From assembly GCA_016209605.1 (NCBI GenBank), contig JACQVS010000264.1, forward strand, positions 1-64,000: a DNA stretch of 64,000 bases, in the 5' to 3' direction. Each line of letters begins with the position of its first letter. Within the stretch, counting starts at the first letter, position 1. Both the position numbers and the translations under genes were made by a program. Source of the stretch: Planctomycetota bacterium (GTDB lineage: Bacteria; Planctomycetota; UBA8108; JACQVS01). Shown here piece after piece: positions 11,458 through 19,422 of the stretch. Under the pieces are notes generated by a model. It was not told the DNA's origin. It made no database searches and saw only the letters and a program-made list of their open reading frames with translations.

Positions 11458-12654
11458 ATGAGAAACAGGATAGTTATCCAGGGGACGGTGGTCCTTTTTA
11501 TTCTGGCGATGATGGCTTTTCCGATCTGGCTGCGCGCCGAAACCGCTTCCGGTGACCTGGAGGGCGCCATCCTCCACGGCGCCCGGTGGCTCGCGGGCCA
11601 GCAGAATCCCGACGGCGGCTTCGGGGGTCTCAAGAATCCGCGCCTCGAAGGGGTCTCGGACGTCGGCATCACCGCCTTCGCCCTCTACACCCTGGCGAGC
11701 GCCGGGAAGGGCGAGGGGGACCAGCGGCTGGTTGAGAAGGCGGCGGAGTTCCTGATTTCCAAGCAGCAGGCCGACGGCGGCTTTTTCGATCCCCGCGATC
11801 CCTCGCTCCAGAACTACAAGACCTGCGTGTCTGTCCTCGCCCTGGCCACCCTCGACCGGGTGAAGTACGCCCCGCAGATCTCGAAGGCGCAGAGCTTCAT
11901 CAAGTCGCTGCAGTTCTCCGAGGACCGCGGCGTCTCGAAGGATGACCTCAACTACGGCGCCATCGGCTACGGCAGCAATCCGGGCCAGGGGGATGCCTCC
12001 AACTCCCAGCTGGCCGTGGAAGCGCTGCACGTGTCGGGGCTCTCCGGCGCCGACAGCGTCTACAAGCGGGTGGCGGTCTTCCTCTCCCGCTGCCAGAACG
12101 CTCCCGAGGTCGACCCGGCCCTCAAGAAGGCCAGGGTGGGGACCACCAAGGACGGCGGCTTCCGCTACGGCCCGCACTTCACCCGCGGCCGCGAGGAGAC
12201 GCTCGACGACGGCACCCGGATTTTCTCCTCCTACGGCAGCATGACCTACGCGGGCCTGAAGAGCTTCCTCTACGCCAACGTCGAGAAGAGCGACCCCCGC
12301 GTCCAGGCCGCCTTCGCCTGGATCTCCCGGAACTTCACCGTCAAGGAGAATCCCGGCATGGCCAGCCCCAAGGACCCCTTGACCGGGCAGGAAGGGCTGT
12401 TTTACTACTATTACACCATGGCCAAGGCGCTGCTCGTCTACGGCGAGCCGCTGATCATCGACGCCGCCGGAGCGAAGCGCGACTGGGCGCGCGAGCTGGC
12501 GGAGCAGCTGGTGAGGATCCAGAAGCCGGACGGCTCCTGGGCCAACCCCTCGAAGCGCTGGATGGAGGAGGTCCCGGTGCTCGCCACCTCGTACGCGGTG
12601 ACGGCCTTGACCAACTGCAAAAAGGAACTGGAGAAGAGGGGGGAGAAAAAATAG
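11458..12654 (+). CDS. Exported prenyltransferase/squalene-cyclase-fold repeat protein (398 aa)
   Basis: The ATG at 11458 is preceded by GGGAG at good spacing and starts a signal peptide (hydrophobic residues about 8-25, cleavage near L-R-A-E). The mature part is an alpha/alpha-toroid of squalene-hopene cyclase/prenyltransferase-like repeats, seen as recurring Q-N-P-D-G-G-F-G, Q-A-D-G-G-F and Q-K-P-D-G-S-W motifs. The D-x-D-D acid motif of true terpene cyclases is not seen, and the export signal argues against a membrane-lipid cyclase. Such exported proteins are common in Planctomycetes and of unknown function. Five bp separate it from the DUF1015 gene, so the two are probably cotranscribed. 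Confidence 0.8.
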   Translation: MRNRIVIQGTVVLFILAMMAFPIWLRAETASGDLEGAILHGARWLAGQQNPDGGFGGLKNPRLEGVSDVGITAFALYTLASAGKGEGDQRLVEKAAEFLISKQQADGGFFDPRDPSLQNYKTCVSVLALATLDRVKYAPQISKAQSFIKSLQFSEDRGVSKDDLNYGAIGYGSNPGQGDASNSQLAVEALHVSGLSGADSVYKRVAVFLSRCQNAPEVDPALKKARVGTTKDGGFRYGPHFTRGREETLDDGTRIFSSYGSMTYAGLKSFLYANVEKSDPRVQAAFAWISRNFTVKENPGMASPKDPLTGQEGLFYYYYTMAKALLVYGEPLIIDAAGAKRDWARELAEQLVRIQKPDGSWANPSKRWMEEVPVLATSYAVTALTNCKKELEKRGEKK

Positions 12655-12658
12655 CTTC

Positions 12659-13933
12659 ATGAATCCGGACGGCAACTTCGAGATCGCCCCGTTCCGGGCG
12701 CTGCGGTTCGACCTGGGGAAAGTCCCCGGCGGCAATGGCCGCGCCGCCAGCGCGGCCGCCCTGGTGGCGCCGCCTTACGATATCATCGCCCCCGAGGAGC
12801 ACGCCCGGCTGCTCGAGAAATCGCCTTGCAACATCGTCCATCTCACGCTGGGAGACCGGCCGGGGGAGAAGGCCGACTACCGCCGGCGCGGGGAGACGCT
12901 CCTCGGCTGGAAGAGGCAGGGGATCTTGACCGACGACCCATCGCCCGGCCTCTTCGTCTACGGCTGCGAGTACACCGTTCCGGGATCTCAAAGGCGAGCT
13001 TGTTTCCGCGGCCTGATCGCCCTGGGGAAGCTCTTCCCCTTCGAGGCGCGCCTCGTCCAGCCTCACGAGAAGACGTTTTCCGACGTCGTCGACGACCGGT
13101 ACCGCCTGCTCGAGGCCACCCGTACCCACCTCGAGCTGATCTTTCTCCTCTACGAGGACGGGAAGAAGGAGATCGATGGCCTGCTCGAGGCTGAGAGCCG
13201 CGGCCCGCCGGTCCTGGCGGTCCCCGGGAAGCCGGGGGAGACTCACACCCTCTGGAAGGTGGAGAGCCCGGCGGCCATCGGCCGCTTGCAGGAGCTTTTC
13301 CGGAAGCAGAGGCCGATCATCGCCGACGGACACCACCGCTACACCACGGCGCTGCTTTACCGGGAGCGCAAGAAGAACGATCCTCAAGCCCGCCCCGGCA
13401 GCGGCTGGCAGCCCATGGTCTTCAGCAACCTGGTGGGAGAGGGGCTCTCCATCCTCGCGACCCACCGCCTGGTGGACACCAGCGGCAAGACCCGCGAAGC
13501 CTTGCAGGTCCTGGAAAAGAACCTGGAGGCGGCGCCGGAGGGGGACGCGAGCTACGATTTCCTGGTCGAGACCCGGGCGCAAAAGAGGAAGTTCCGGATT
13601 CCGGCCGGCTTGAGGAATTCCCGGAAAGGCGCTGCCGCCACCGATTACGCCATCCTCGAGCGGACCGTGCTCCAGGAGTGGCTCGAATCGCTCCTCGTGA
13701 AGGAGAAAAACGGCGACTGGCGCATCCGCTACTTCAAGGAAGGGAGCGGCGAGCGCGAGGCCCTGGAAAAGGGCGATGGAGACCTGCTCTTCCGCATGCA
13801 GCCGGTGAAGGCCGCCGAGTTCCGATCCGTGGTCGATGGAGGCGAGATCTTCCCGCACAAGACCACCTTTTTTTACCCGAAGATCTGGAGCGGGCTGGTG
13901 CTGTGGTCGATGGCGGAGCCGCCATCACAATAA
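12659..13933 (+). CDS. DUF1015 family protein
   Basis: Typical DUF1015 features are present: an N-terminal F-R-A-L-R-F that aligns with the family opening, V-A-P-P-Y-D-I-I (about residues 37-44), and I-A-D-G-H-H-R-Y-T-T in the centre (about 220-229). The Asp/His-rich centre suggests metal-dependent or phosphatase-like chemistry, but the biochemical role of the family is not firmly known to me. At 424 aa the protein is full length. It is followed by a class V aminotransferase 22 bp later, so a role in serine/glycine-type amino acid metabolism is a reasonable guess from context only. Confidence 0.8.
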   Translation: MNPDGNFEIAPFRALRFDLGKVPGGNGRAASAAALVAPPYDIIAPEEHARLLEKSPCNIVHLTLGDRPGEKADYRRRGETLLGWKRQGILTDDPSPGLFVYGCEYTVPGSQRRACFRGLIALGKLFPFEARLVQPHEKTFSDVVDDRYRLLEATRTHLELIFLLYEDGKKEIDGLLEAESRGPPVLAVPGKPGETHTLWKVESPAAIGRLQELFRKQRPIIADGHHRYTTALLYRERKKNDPQARPGSGWQPMVFSNLVGEGLSILATHRLVDTSGKTREALQVLEKNLEAAPEGDASYDFLVETRAQKRKFRIPAGLRNSRKGAAATDYAILERTVLQEWLESLLVKEKNGDWRIRYFKEGSGEREALEKGDGDLLFRMQPVKAAEFRSVVDGGEIFPHKTTFFYPKIWSGLVLWSMAEPPSQ

Positions 13934-13955
13934 GTCCAATCAGGATGGATTGATC

Positions 13956-15023
13956 ATGTACAAGAAGCTTTTCATTCCGGGGCCGACCGAAGTCGGACCG
14001 GAAATGCTCAAGGTCCTGGCCACGCCGCAAGTTGGCCATCGCTCGGGGGAGTTCCAGGAGCTGTACGCACGCCTTATCCCTAAGCTGAAGAAGCTGCTCA
14101 AGACCAGCGGCCACGTCTACCTCGCCACTTCTTCGGCGAGCGGCATCATGGAGGGGAGCATCCGCAACCTTGTCCCCGAGCGCTGCCTGCACTTGACCTG
14201 CGGCGCCTTCAGCGAGCGGTGGTACGAGATCGCCATCGCCAACGGCAAGCAGGCGGACAAGCTGGCGGTCGAGTGGGGGAAGCCGAACCTCCCCGGCGCG
14301 CTCGATGAGGCACTGGCCAGGAAGAAGTACGACGCGGTGGCGGTGGTGCACAACGAAACCTCTACCGGCGTCATGAACCCCCTGCGAGAGATCGCCTCGG
14401 TGGTGAAGAAATACCCCGGCACGCTGCTCCTCGTCGACGCGGTAACCTCCATGGCGGTGGTGGACATTCCGGTCGATGAGATCGGCATCGACCTCATCTT
14501 CGCAGGCACGCAGAAGGGCTTCGGCCTGCCGTCGGGTACCACCGTCTTCGCCGCCAGCGAGCGAGCCTCCGAGCGGGCCAGGTCGGTGCCGGCGCGCGGC
14601 TACTACTTTGACATCCTCGACTTCGAGAAGTACCACCAGCGCAACCAGACTCCGACGACGCCCTGCATCCCGATTTTATACGGCCTCGATCATCGGCTCG
14701 ACCAGATCTTCGGCGAGGAGCCAGAGCGCTGGTTCGCCCGCCGCCTCGAGATGGCGACAAGCTGCCGCAAGTGGGCGAAGAAGCACTTCGCGCTGCTTCC
14801 CGAGCCGGGCTACGAGTCGGTTTCGCTCACCGCCATCCGCAACACCCGCAAGATCTCGGTGGCCGACCTCAACAAGAAGCTGGGCGAGCGCAGCATGACG
14901 CTCTCCAACGGCTACGGCAAGCTCAAGGAGGAGACCTTCCGCATCGGCCACATGGGGGACCTCGACTTGAAGGACCTCGACCTCCTTCTCAACACCATCG
15001 ATGAGATCCTGGGATTGAAGTGA
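13956..15023 (+). CDS. Class V aminotransferase (serine/alanine-glyoxylate type)
   Basis: This 355-aa PLP enzyme has the PLP-binding lysine at 187 in G-T-Q-K-G-F-G, the cofactor Asp in V-D-A-V-T-S (161), and an N terminus F-I-P-G-P-T-E-V that is standard for the family. Members transfer the amino group between Ser, Ala, phosphoserine and glyoxylate or pyruvate; the exact substrate cannot be told from motifs. The start ATG at 13956 has AGGA about 11 nt upstream. Together with the preceding DUF1015 gene it may act in serine synthesis; a serine:glyoxylate role linked to C1 assimilation is a second option. Confidence 0.88.
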   Translation: MYKKLFIPGPTEVGPEMLKVLATPQVGHRSGEFQELYARLIPKLKKLLKTSGHVYLATSSASGIMEGSIRNLVPERCLHLTCGAFSERWYEIAIANGKQADKLAVEWGKPNLPGALDEALARKKYDAVAVVHNETSTGVMNPLREIASVVKKYPGTLLLVDAVTSMAVVDIPVDEIGIDLIFAGTQKGFGLPSGTTVFAASERASERARSVPARGYYFDILDFEKYHQRNQTPTTPCIPILYGLDHRLDQIFGEEPERWFARRLEMATSCRKWAKKHFALLPEPGYESVSLTAIRNTRKISVADLNKKLGERSMTLSNGYGKLKEETFRIGHMGDLDLKDLDLLLNTIDEILGLK

Positions 15024-15061
15024 TCGTTTGAACAAGAATTCCTTTCAGGGGGAAAGGCCAA

Positions 15062-15721
15062 ATGAAAGCAGGCGGGATGACGCTGGGAGCCCTGATCTTG
15101 GCTGATGGGGGTCTGGCCGATAAGCTTTATTGGGCGTTTCCTCTTGCCATCCTGGCGATCGTCGTCTTCCTCTTCCTCCGGTTCAGCCGGAAGCGGTTGA
15201 TCGCCCGCCTGTCGAAGGAGGAGGAGCCGCAGCGGGCCAGGGGAGGGGGCGGCTCGGCCTTGGCCTCCGGGCCGGCTTCCGCGAGCGGCGGGATCAGCGA
15301 GATCCAGCGGCTCTTCGTCGAGATCCACGACTTCGCCCGCGAGGTGGAAGGCCGCCTCGACACCAAGATAGCCTACCTCCGCCGGCTCTTGGACGAGGCC
15401 GAGGCGGTCACGAGGAAGCTCGGCCAGCTCCTGGAAGCCGCCGGCGGCTCGAAGGAGCCGGGAGGGCTGCCGACCTCAAAGCCGCCCGAGCCGGCGCCGG
15501 CCGAGGCTGTGCCGGCCGGAGCCGGGGCGGGAAAGGCGGTCGACCTGGTGGTGGGGGAGCCGCCCCGCGAGGCCGCCAGCCCCCAGCTCCGCGGCCGCAT
15601 CCTCGAGCTCCACCAGGCCGGCCGGAATGTTCCGGAAATCGTTCAGGCGGTTGGGCTGCCCAAGGGGGAGGTGGAGCTGATCATCAACCTCCACCAGAGC
15701 GCATCCGGGGACAAACCTTGA
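15062..15721 (+). CDS. Membrane-anchored coiled-coil protein with C-terminal HTH (219 aa)
   Basis: One transmembrane helix (about residues 20-40) is followed by a basic stop-transfer stretch (R-F-S-R-K-R), a low-complexity linker, a coiled-coil segment (about 78-125), an Ala/Pro-rich linker and a C-terminal helix-turn-helix-like piece (I-L-E-L-H-Q-A-G-R-N-V-P-E-I). The layout matches DUF2802/DUF6115-like proteins often found near flagellar or surface genes in other bacteria; no such neighbours are seen here. Function unknown. Confidence 0.65.
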   Translation: MKAGGMTLGALILADGGLADKLYWAFPLAILAIVVFLFLRFSRKRLIARLSKEEEPQRARGGGGSALASGPASASGGISEIQRLFVEIHDFAREVEGRLDTKIAYLRRLLDEAEAVTRKLGQLLEAAGGSKEPGGLPTSKPPEPAPAEAVPAGAGAGKAVDLVVGEPPREAASPQLRGRILELHQAGRNVPEIVQAVGLPKGEVELIINLHQSASGDKP

Positions 15722-15785
15722 ATCTCAAGGAATCGGGCCTAAAATAAATAGCGCGTATAAATCTGGCGTTCCTCGCGCGAAAACC

Positions 15786-15814
15786 TTTGACTATTTAATC
15801 CGGGCAATTAAGAT
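15786..15814 (+). promoter_or_regulatory. Candidate promoter of tRNA-fMet
   Basis: TTGACT (15786-15791) and AAGATT (15809-15814) are spaced by 17 bp and lie about 29 bp before the mature tRNA. The -35 is good and the -10 weak (3 of 6). Position and spacing are the main support. Confidence 0.4.
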
Positions 15815-15842
15815 TCCTTTTTCCACAACCATCGCCAGTTAT

Positions 15843-15918
<76 letters not shown>

Positions 15919-15921
15919 TAT

Positions 15922-15961
15922 AAAGCCCGGTGTGACAAAGAGTTGCGCCGGGCTTTTTTTG
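15922..15961 (+). terminator. Intrinsic terminator of tRNA-fMet
   Basis: A 9-bp perfect stem (15922-15930 with 15948-15956) with a 17-nt loop runs into a T-tract. It begins 4 bp past the tRNA CCA. A diverged version follows attR, implying that this copy arrived with the element. Confidence 0.85.
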
Positions 15962-16179
15962 TGCCAAAAGTTAACGCAATCGTGATGTACTACTTGATGT
16001 CCTAGGAATTTTTCCCACTTTTTGCCAAACGGCTTCGGGTTCAAGACGGCCCCGCGCCCCAACCATCACTAGGCCTCGCGGCGGCCGCCCGTGGCCGCCC
16101 TGGGCCGCCTGGCGCGGCGATACGGCACCTCCCCGACAAGAAGCCGGCCCACTCCCGAGGAGCAGGCCGCGGCTGGCGG

Positions 16180-16420
16180 CGGGTGCCGTCCCCCCGGACT
16201 CATCCGTCGCCGGCGGCATCCTACCAGGCCCGGCCCGCGGCCGCGACGTCCTGGCGCTCATCGACCAGGTCACGGAGGGGAAGATCAATGGAAGGCCGCC
16301 AAAGGATAAAGTCGTTGACAATGTACACGATTTATCAAGGCCCACCGGCAATTCCCGCGCCCAGGCGCTCCGCCGGCTCCGGCAGCAGCGGCCTGACCAT
16401 ATGCCACGTGGCATATCCCG
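16180..16420 (+). pseudogene. Remnant of a phage-associated protein gene
   Basis: One plus-strand frame, open through this stretch, reads D-V-L-A-L-I-D-Q-V-T-E-G-K, then G-R-P-P-K, and then T-G-N-S-R-A-Q-A-L-R-R-L-R-Q-Q-R-P-D. This order resembles proteins often seen in prophages and plasmids (T-G-N-S-x-A-x-A-L-R-R-L-R-K-x-R-P-D-L). The usual continuation after R-P-D is not there and no start with a ribosome site is visible. It is the only plus-strand coding trace in the element. Recognition is from memory of the motif, so it is tentative. Confidence 0.35.
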
Positions 16421-16561
16421 GACCACTTTTCCTCCCACCATAGCTAAAAATCGAGGAATTCGCCCCAACCCGCCTTCCAGCTCTGGCATCGTCGCGCTCC
16501 GGGTGATCATCCGCGCCGATGATCCATCGCCCGGAGAAGCACGGGCCGCCGGTTTCGCCCC

Positions 16562-16744
16562 TCAGCGCCGGAGGAGGTGGTCCTCGGCGAGGAGGCGTCG
16601 CTCCGCCGCGGCCCGTTTCCGCGCCTCGAGCTCGATGATCTCCTCGGCGATCCGTGCCGCGGCGCGCTCGCACTCGAGCGGGTGGATGTCGAGCAGCTCG
16701 CGCAGGTTCCTCAAGATCACGTCTCGCAGGTCGTTCTTGTCCAT
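16562..16744 (-). CDS. Small charged helical protein (60 aa)
   Basis: A short gene-like frame in line with the capsid genes. The product is a single amphipathic, Glu/Arg-rich helix pair (R-A-A-A-R-I-A-E-E-I-I-E-L-E-A-R-K-R-A-A) with no Cys or membrane segment. It ends 60-odd bp past the decoration-like gene. No strong ribosome site is seen. It could be a small head-completion or regulatory protein, but that is a guess from position. Confidence 0.5.
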   Translation of the reverse strand: MDKNDLRDVILRNLRELLDIHPLECERAAARIAEEIIELEARKRAAAERRLLAEDHLLRR

Positions 16745-16809
16745 GTTGATGTTGAATCTCGCCCGAGCGGCGGGGGAAGTGCCGCCCGGGCGAGGAATTG
16801 GAGATTGCC

Positions 16810-17262
16810 TTACGCCGTGCCCTCCGGCGGCGCATGCATCAGCTTCGAGCCGGCAAGGACGGTCGTCGAGTCGTGCGTCGGCGGCGCCGCCTGCGGGCCG
16901 CTCAAGACGGCGACGATCCCGTCGAGGGTGGCGTTCTGGGTGGCGCGGTTGACGATCAGCTTCAGGTAGCGCTTCTGCGGCCGCGTCACCTCGACGAAGA
17001 CCAGCTTGTTGTCCTGGTCGTCCGCCACGGTGACTTTCGAGCCGAGCAGCGAGCCGTAGGCGTCGGCCACGCCATCGTCGCTCGACTGGTGCACCTCGAC
17101 CGAGGTCGCGGCGCCGGCGACGATCGCCCCGAGTGCCGCGATGAAGGTGCAGGAGTCGAAGCCCTTCATGTCCACGCCGGCGCTGGGGGTGATGGTGGTC
17201 ACGCCGGCCGCCACGGCGTTCGAGTGCCGAATCAGTTTCGTGTTTTTTGTGAGATTGTTCAT
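16810..17262 (-). CDS. Putative phage head decoration/stabilisation protein (150 aa)
   Basis: It begins 11 bp after the capsid stop, with AGGAA in between, and is thus coupled to the capsid gene. The product is Ala/Thr/Val-rich, lacks a signal or membrane helix, and looks all-beta, with a central V-E-V-H-Q-S-S-D-D-G segment and a Pro-rich C terminus. Small beta-rich proteins directly after an HK97 major capsid gene are often decoration proteins. The sequence itself gives no named family that I recognise. Confidence 0.6.
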   Translation of the reverse strand: MNNLTKNTKLIRHSNAVAAGVTTITPSAGVDMKGFDSCTFIAALGAIVAGAATSVEVHQSSDDGVADAYGSLLGSKVTVADDQDNKLVFVEVTRPQKRYLKLIVNRATQNATLDGIVAVLSGPQAAPPTHDSTTVLAGSKLMHAPPEGTA

Positions 17263-17272
17263 TGGTTCCTTC

Positions 17273-18595
17273 CTACGTAATCATGATGCCGCTCATGTGG
17301 ACGAAGAAGGCCGGCCGGAGGATGGCCACGTCCAGCCGCGTGTAGGCGACGACCAGCTTCCCGAGTTGCGCCGCGGCGTTGAAGGTCGTCCCGGCGGAAT
17401 CGGTGACGCTACCCTGGTCGAGGATCCGCACGGCGATCTGCGTCCGGACGCCGAGCAGGACCTGAGAGAAGTCGCCGAGGTAGCCGGAGCTCTCGGCGCC
17501 GGCCCCTTCGGTGATCGAGAGCGAGGTCGTCGCGAACTTGCGCAGCCGCGCCACCCATTCGGGCGGGACCAGGGGCTGGTTGCCGGTTTCCTTGAGCTGC
17601 ATGAGCTTCGAGAGGTCGCGCGGGTGCAGGACCAGCGCCAGGCCCTCGATCGCACCGCTGTAGTTCGCGGTCAGAACCTTCTCGACCGCCTGGACGTACT
17701 TCACGAAATCGGCCGGCGTGCCGAAACTCGTGATGGTGTTGATGCCGCTGGTATTCCGGATGCCTTGCTGGGTAGATTCGGAGCCTTGGCCGAAGAGCAC
17801 CGCCTGGTCGATGACCAGGCCCATGCGCTCCCGGATCGCGCTCTCGATGATCGAACCAAGATTCGGCGAGTCTTCGATTAACTCGATTGCAACCGGGATC
17901 GCCACCGCCAGGGTCCGCGGCCGCAGGGTGACCCGCTCGAAGGCCATGTCGCCGACGGGAACGTTCACCCATTCGGACCGCCAACCCGGAGTCGGTTCGC
18001 TCGAGAGGCGGACGAGGTTCGTCTCGCCATCGATCGGGACGGTCGCGGCGCCGGCCGCGACGGCCACGGACGCGCTTCGCGCCAGGTCGATGAACCTCGT
18101 GCTGGCCGCAGGCGATAGGAGGAATCCACCGCTGGAATCAATCCCGCCGAGGAGACCCCGAGACTCGCTGGGATCCAGCTCGTGCATGCGGCCGGTCACG
18201 GCGGCGGCGATCAGCCGGCCGATCGGCGGTTCCTACCCTTCGGGACAGAGCCGCTCGCCGGGAGTGTAAGAACGCAGCTCCCGGCCAGCCAGGTCGCGGT
18301 AGACGGCTCCACCTCCGGGCTTCGGCTTGGGCGTCCCCTCTTCGCCGTCATCGGAAAAAAGCCGCGAGGGGAGCTTCGGCGGCAGGGGCGTCAGCCGCGC
18401 CGCCAGCTCCTCGCCGACCTGGAGGCCTCGTATCTCCCGTGAGAAGCGGTCGTATTCGGCGTTGAGGGAATTCCACTCGGTTTCATCGATCGCCGTCCAG
18501 GGCACTTTCTCGTCCTGGCAGCGCTCGGCCAGCGCTTGGATTTTAATTCCAACCTCGCCGCGCTTTTCGGCGAGTGCTTTAATCGTTGTTGGCAT
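17273..18595 (-). CDS. HK97-type major capsid protein interrupted by an in-frame TAG
   Basis: From the ATG at 18595 (AGGA about 10 nt upstream) one frame runs to 17273 with a single TAG at codon 121 (18233-18235); total 440 sense-length codons. Codons 1-120 encode the coiled-coil delta/scaffold domain (K-A-L-A-E-K-R... E-I-R-G-L-Q) and the linker R-E-L-R-S-Y-T-P-G-E-R. After the TAG comes I-G-R-L-I-A-A-A-V-T-G-R, then G-G-I-D-S-S-G-G-F-L-L-S-P, the classic start of the mature HK97 fold. Both halves are therefore one gene. A CAG-to-TAG change would explain it. A GTG at 18199 could restart translation and give a 308-aa mature-type capsid. The final stop is also TAG, which argues against wholesale amber recoding. 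Confidence 0.8.
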
Positions 18596-18649
18596 GATTG
18601 AATCCTTTGAAATTTCCGATTGTTGAACGGTTCGGAGCCGCGGCGCTGG

Positions 18650-18721
18650 CCGGCTGAAGAGCCGGGGCGCAGCGGCCTCCCGCCGCCGGCGTGTCGCTGA
18701 AAAGCTGGCGCCGGCGGCGGG
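18650..18721 (-). other. Two strong hairpins between the Cys-rich gene and the capsid gene
   Basis: A 13-bp perfect GC-only inverted repeat (18679-18691 with 18709-18721, 17-nt loop) is followed on the minus strand by a 6-bp stem with GAAG loop (18650-18665). Neither has a U-run, so a simple intrinsic terminator is unlikely. They could slow readthrough from early into late genes, protect the capsid mRNA 5' end, or mark a packaging site. Confidence 0.5.
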
Positions 18722-18741
18722 GTCGCTTCGTGCGTCTGATT

Positions 18742-19365
18742 TCAATTTTTCATGGCCAGATCTCTGAGCCGACCGTGGATCGCTTGCTGCTCGCGCAGGC
18801 GGAGGAAGCCGGCCTTGAATTCGTCTCGGATCTGGCTGAGGTTCGTTAGCTTCGTCCCCGCTGGCGCCGCCGGGATCATCCCGGTCGGGACCTGGAGCGG
18901 CCTCATGTAACCCGCCGGTTCGTCGATCAGCAGCCATAGCGCCTCGCCGGCCTTGTCGGCCTTCTTGAAGTTGCTGAGAACCATGCCGAAGGTCTGCTCG
19001 ATCTTCTTCCCGCGCAGCTCGCCGGTCCGCGCGTGGGCCGAGATCAGCGTCAGTGCGACCAGGGCCTCGGCGGTGAGAACCAGATCTCCCGAGTCGGGAT
19101 CGCGTGCCAGCGGTAGGTTGCCGCGCAGGAGCCAGCTCCAGAAGGTCTGCGCCGGCACGCCTTCCTTGACCGCCGGCGGCCCGCCAGCAGGCCGGCCGAG
19201 GCGCCAGGCCGGCAGCTCCTCGGCCTCCCAGGCCGCCGCGCAGGCGGCGCAACGGTCCTTGCCGTCCGGGCAGCGGATCAAGGCCTCGGCGGCGCGGCAG
19301 GCCTGGCAAGGGTGATTTGGACCGGTTTGGACCGGTTGGACCGGTTCATCCATAACTTTTCCCAT
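18742..19365 (-). CDS. Element-encoded Cys-rich hypothetical protein (about 207 aa)
   Basis: The N-terminal third has two C-x-x-C pairs (H-P-C-Q-A-C and C-A-A-C) with extra Cys between, a likely zinc ribbon. The rest is helical, with W-S-W-L-L-R-G-N-L-P-L and a long C-terminal basic helix. It follows the primase gene. It may help replication or regulate the switch to capsid genes; this is inference from position only. The start is uncertain: ATG at 19365 is used, but a further-upstream TTG (19404) and an ATG at 19353 are possible, and none has a clear ribosome site. The 5' end overlaps the GGACCGGTT repeats. Confidence 0.6.
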   Translation of the reverse strand: MGKVMDEPVQPVQTGPNHPCQACRAAEALIRCPDGKDRCAACAAAWEAEELPAWRLGRPAGGPPAVKEGVPAQTFWSWLLRGNLPLARDPDSGDLVLTAEALVALTLISAHARTGELRGKKIEQTFGMVLSNFKKADKAGEALWLLIDEPAGYMRPLQVPTGMIPAAPAGTKLTNLSQIRDEFKAGFLRLREQQAIHGRLRDLAMKN

Positions 19366-19421
19366 GATGCGCGATGATGGAAAGTTTCCGTTTAACCGGT
19401 CCAAGGGGGTCCAACCGGTCC
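19319..19421. repeat. Iteron-like GGACCGGTT repeats (three direct, two inverted)
   Basis: The 9-mer GGACCGGTT occurs at 19319-19327, 19329-19337 and 19338-19346; its complement AACCGGTCC at 19394-19402 and 19413-19421. Each holds the palindrome ACCGGT. The cluster spans the end of the primase gene and the start of the next gene. Dense short repeats beside a primase gene recall replication origin iterons or an operator array. Confidence 0.6.
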
Positions 19422-19422
19422 A

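Noticed and set aside
17273-18595. Genetic code change (amber reassigned) in the mobile element
   Set aside because: The capsid gene itself and the 192-aa gene end in TAG, so general reassignment of TAG is unlikely; a point nonsense mutation, restart or leaky readthrough is simpler.
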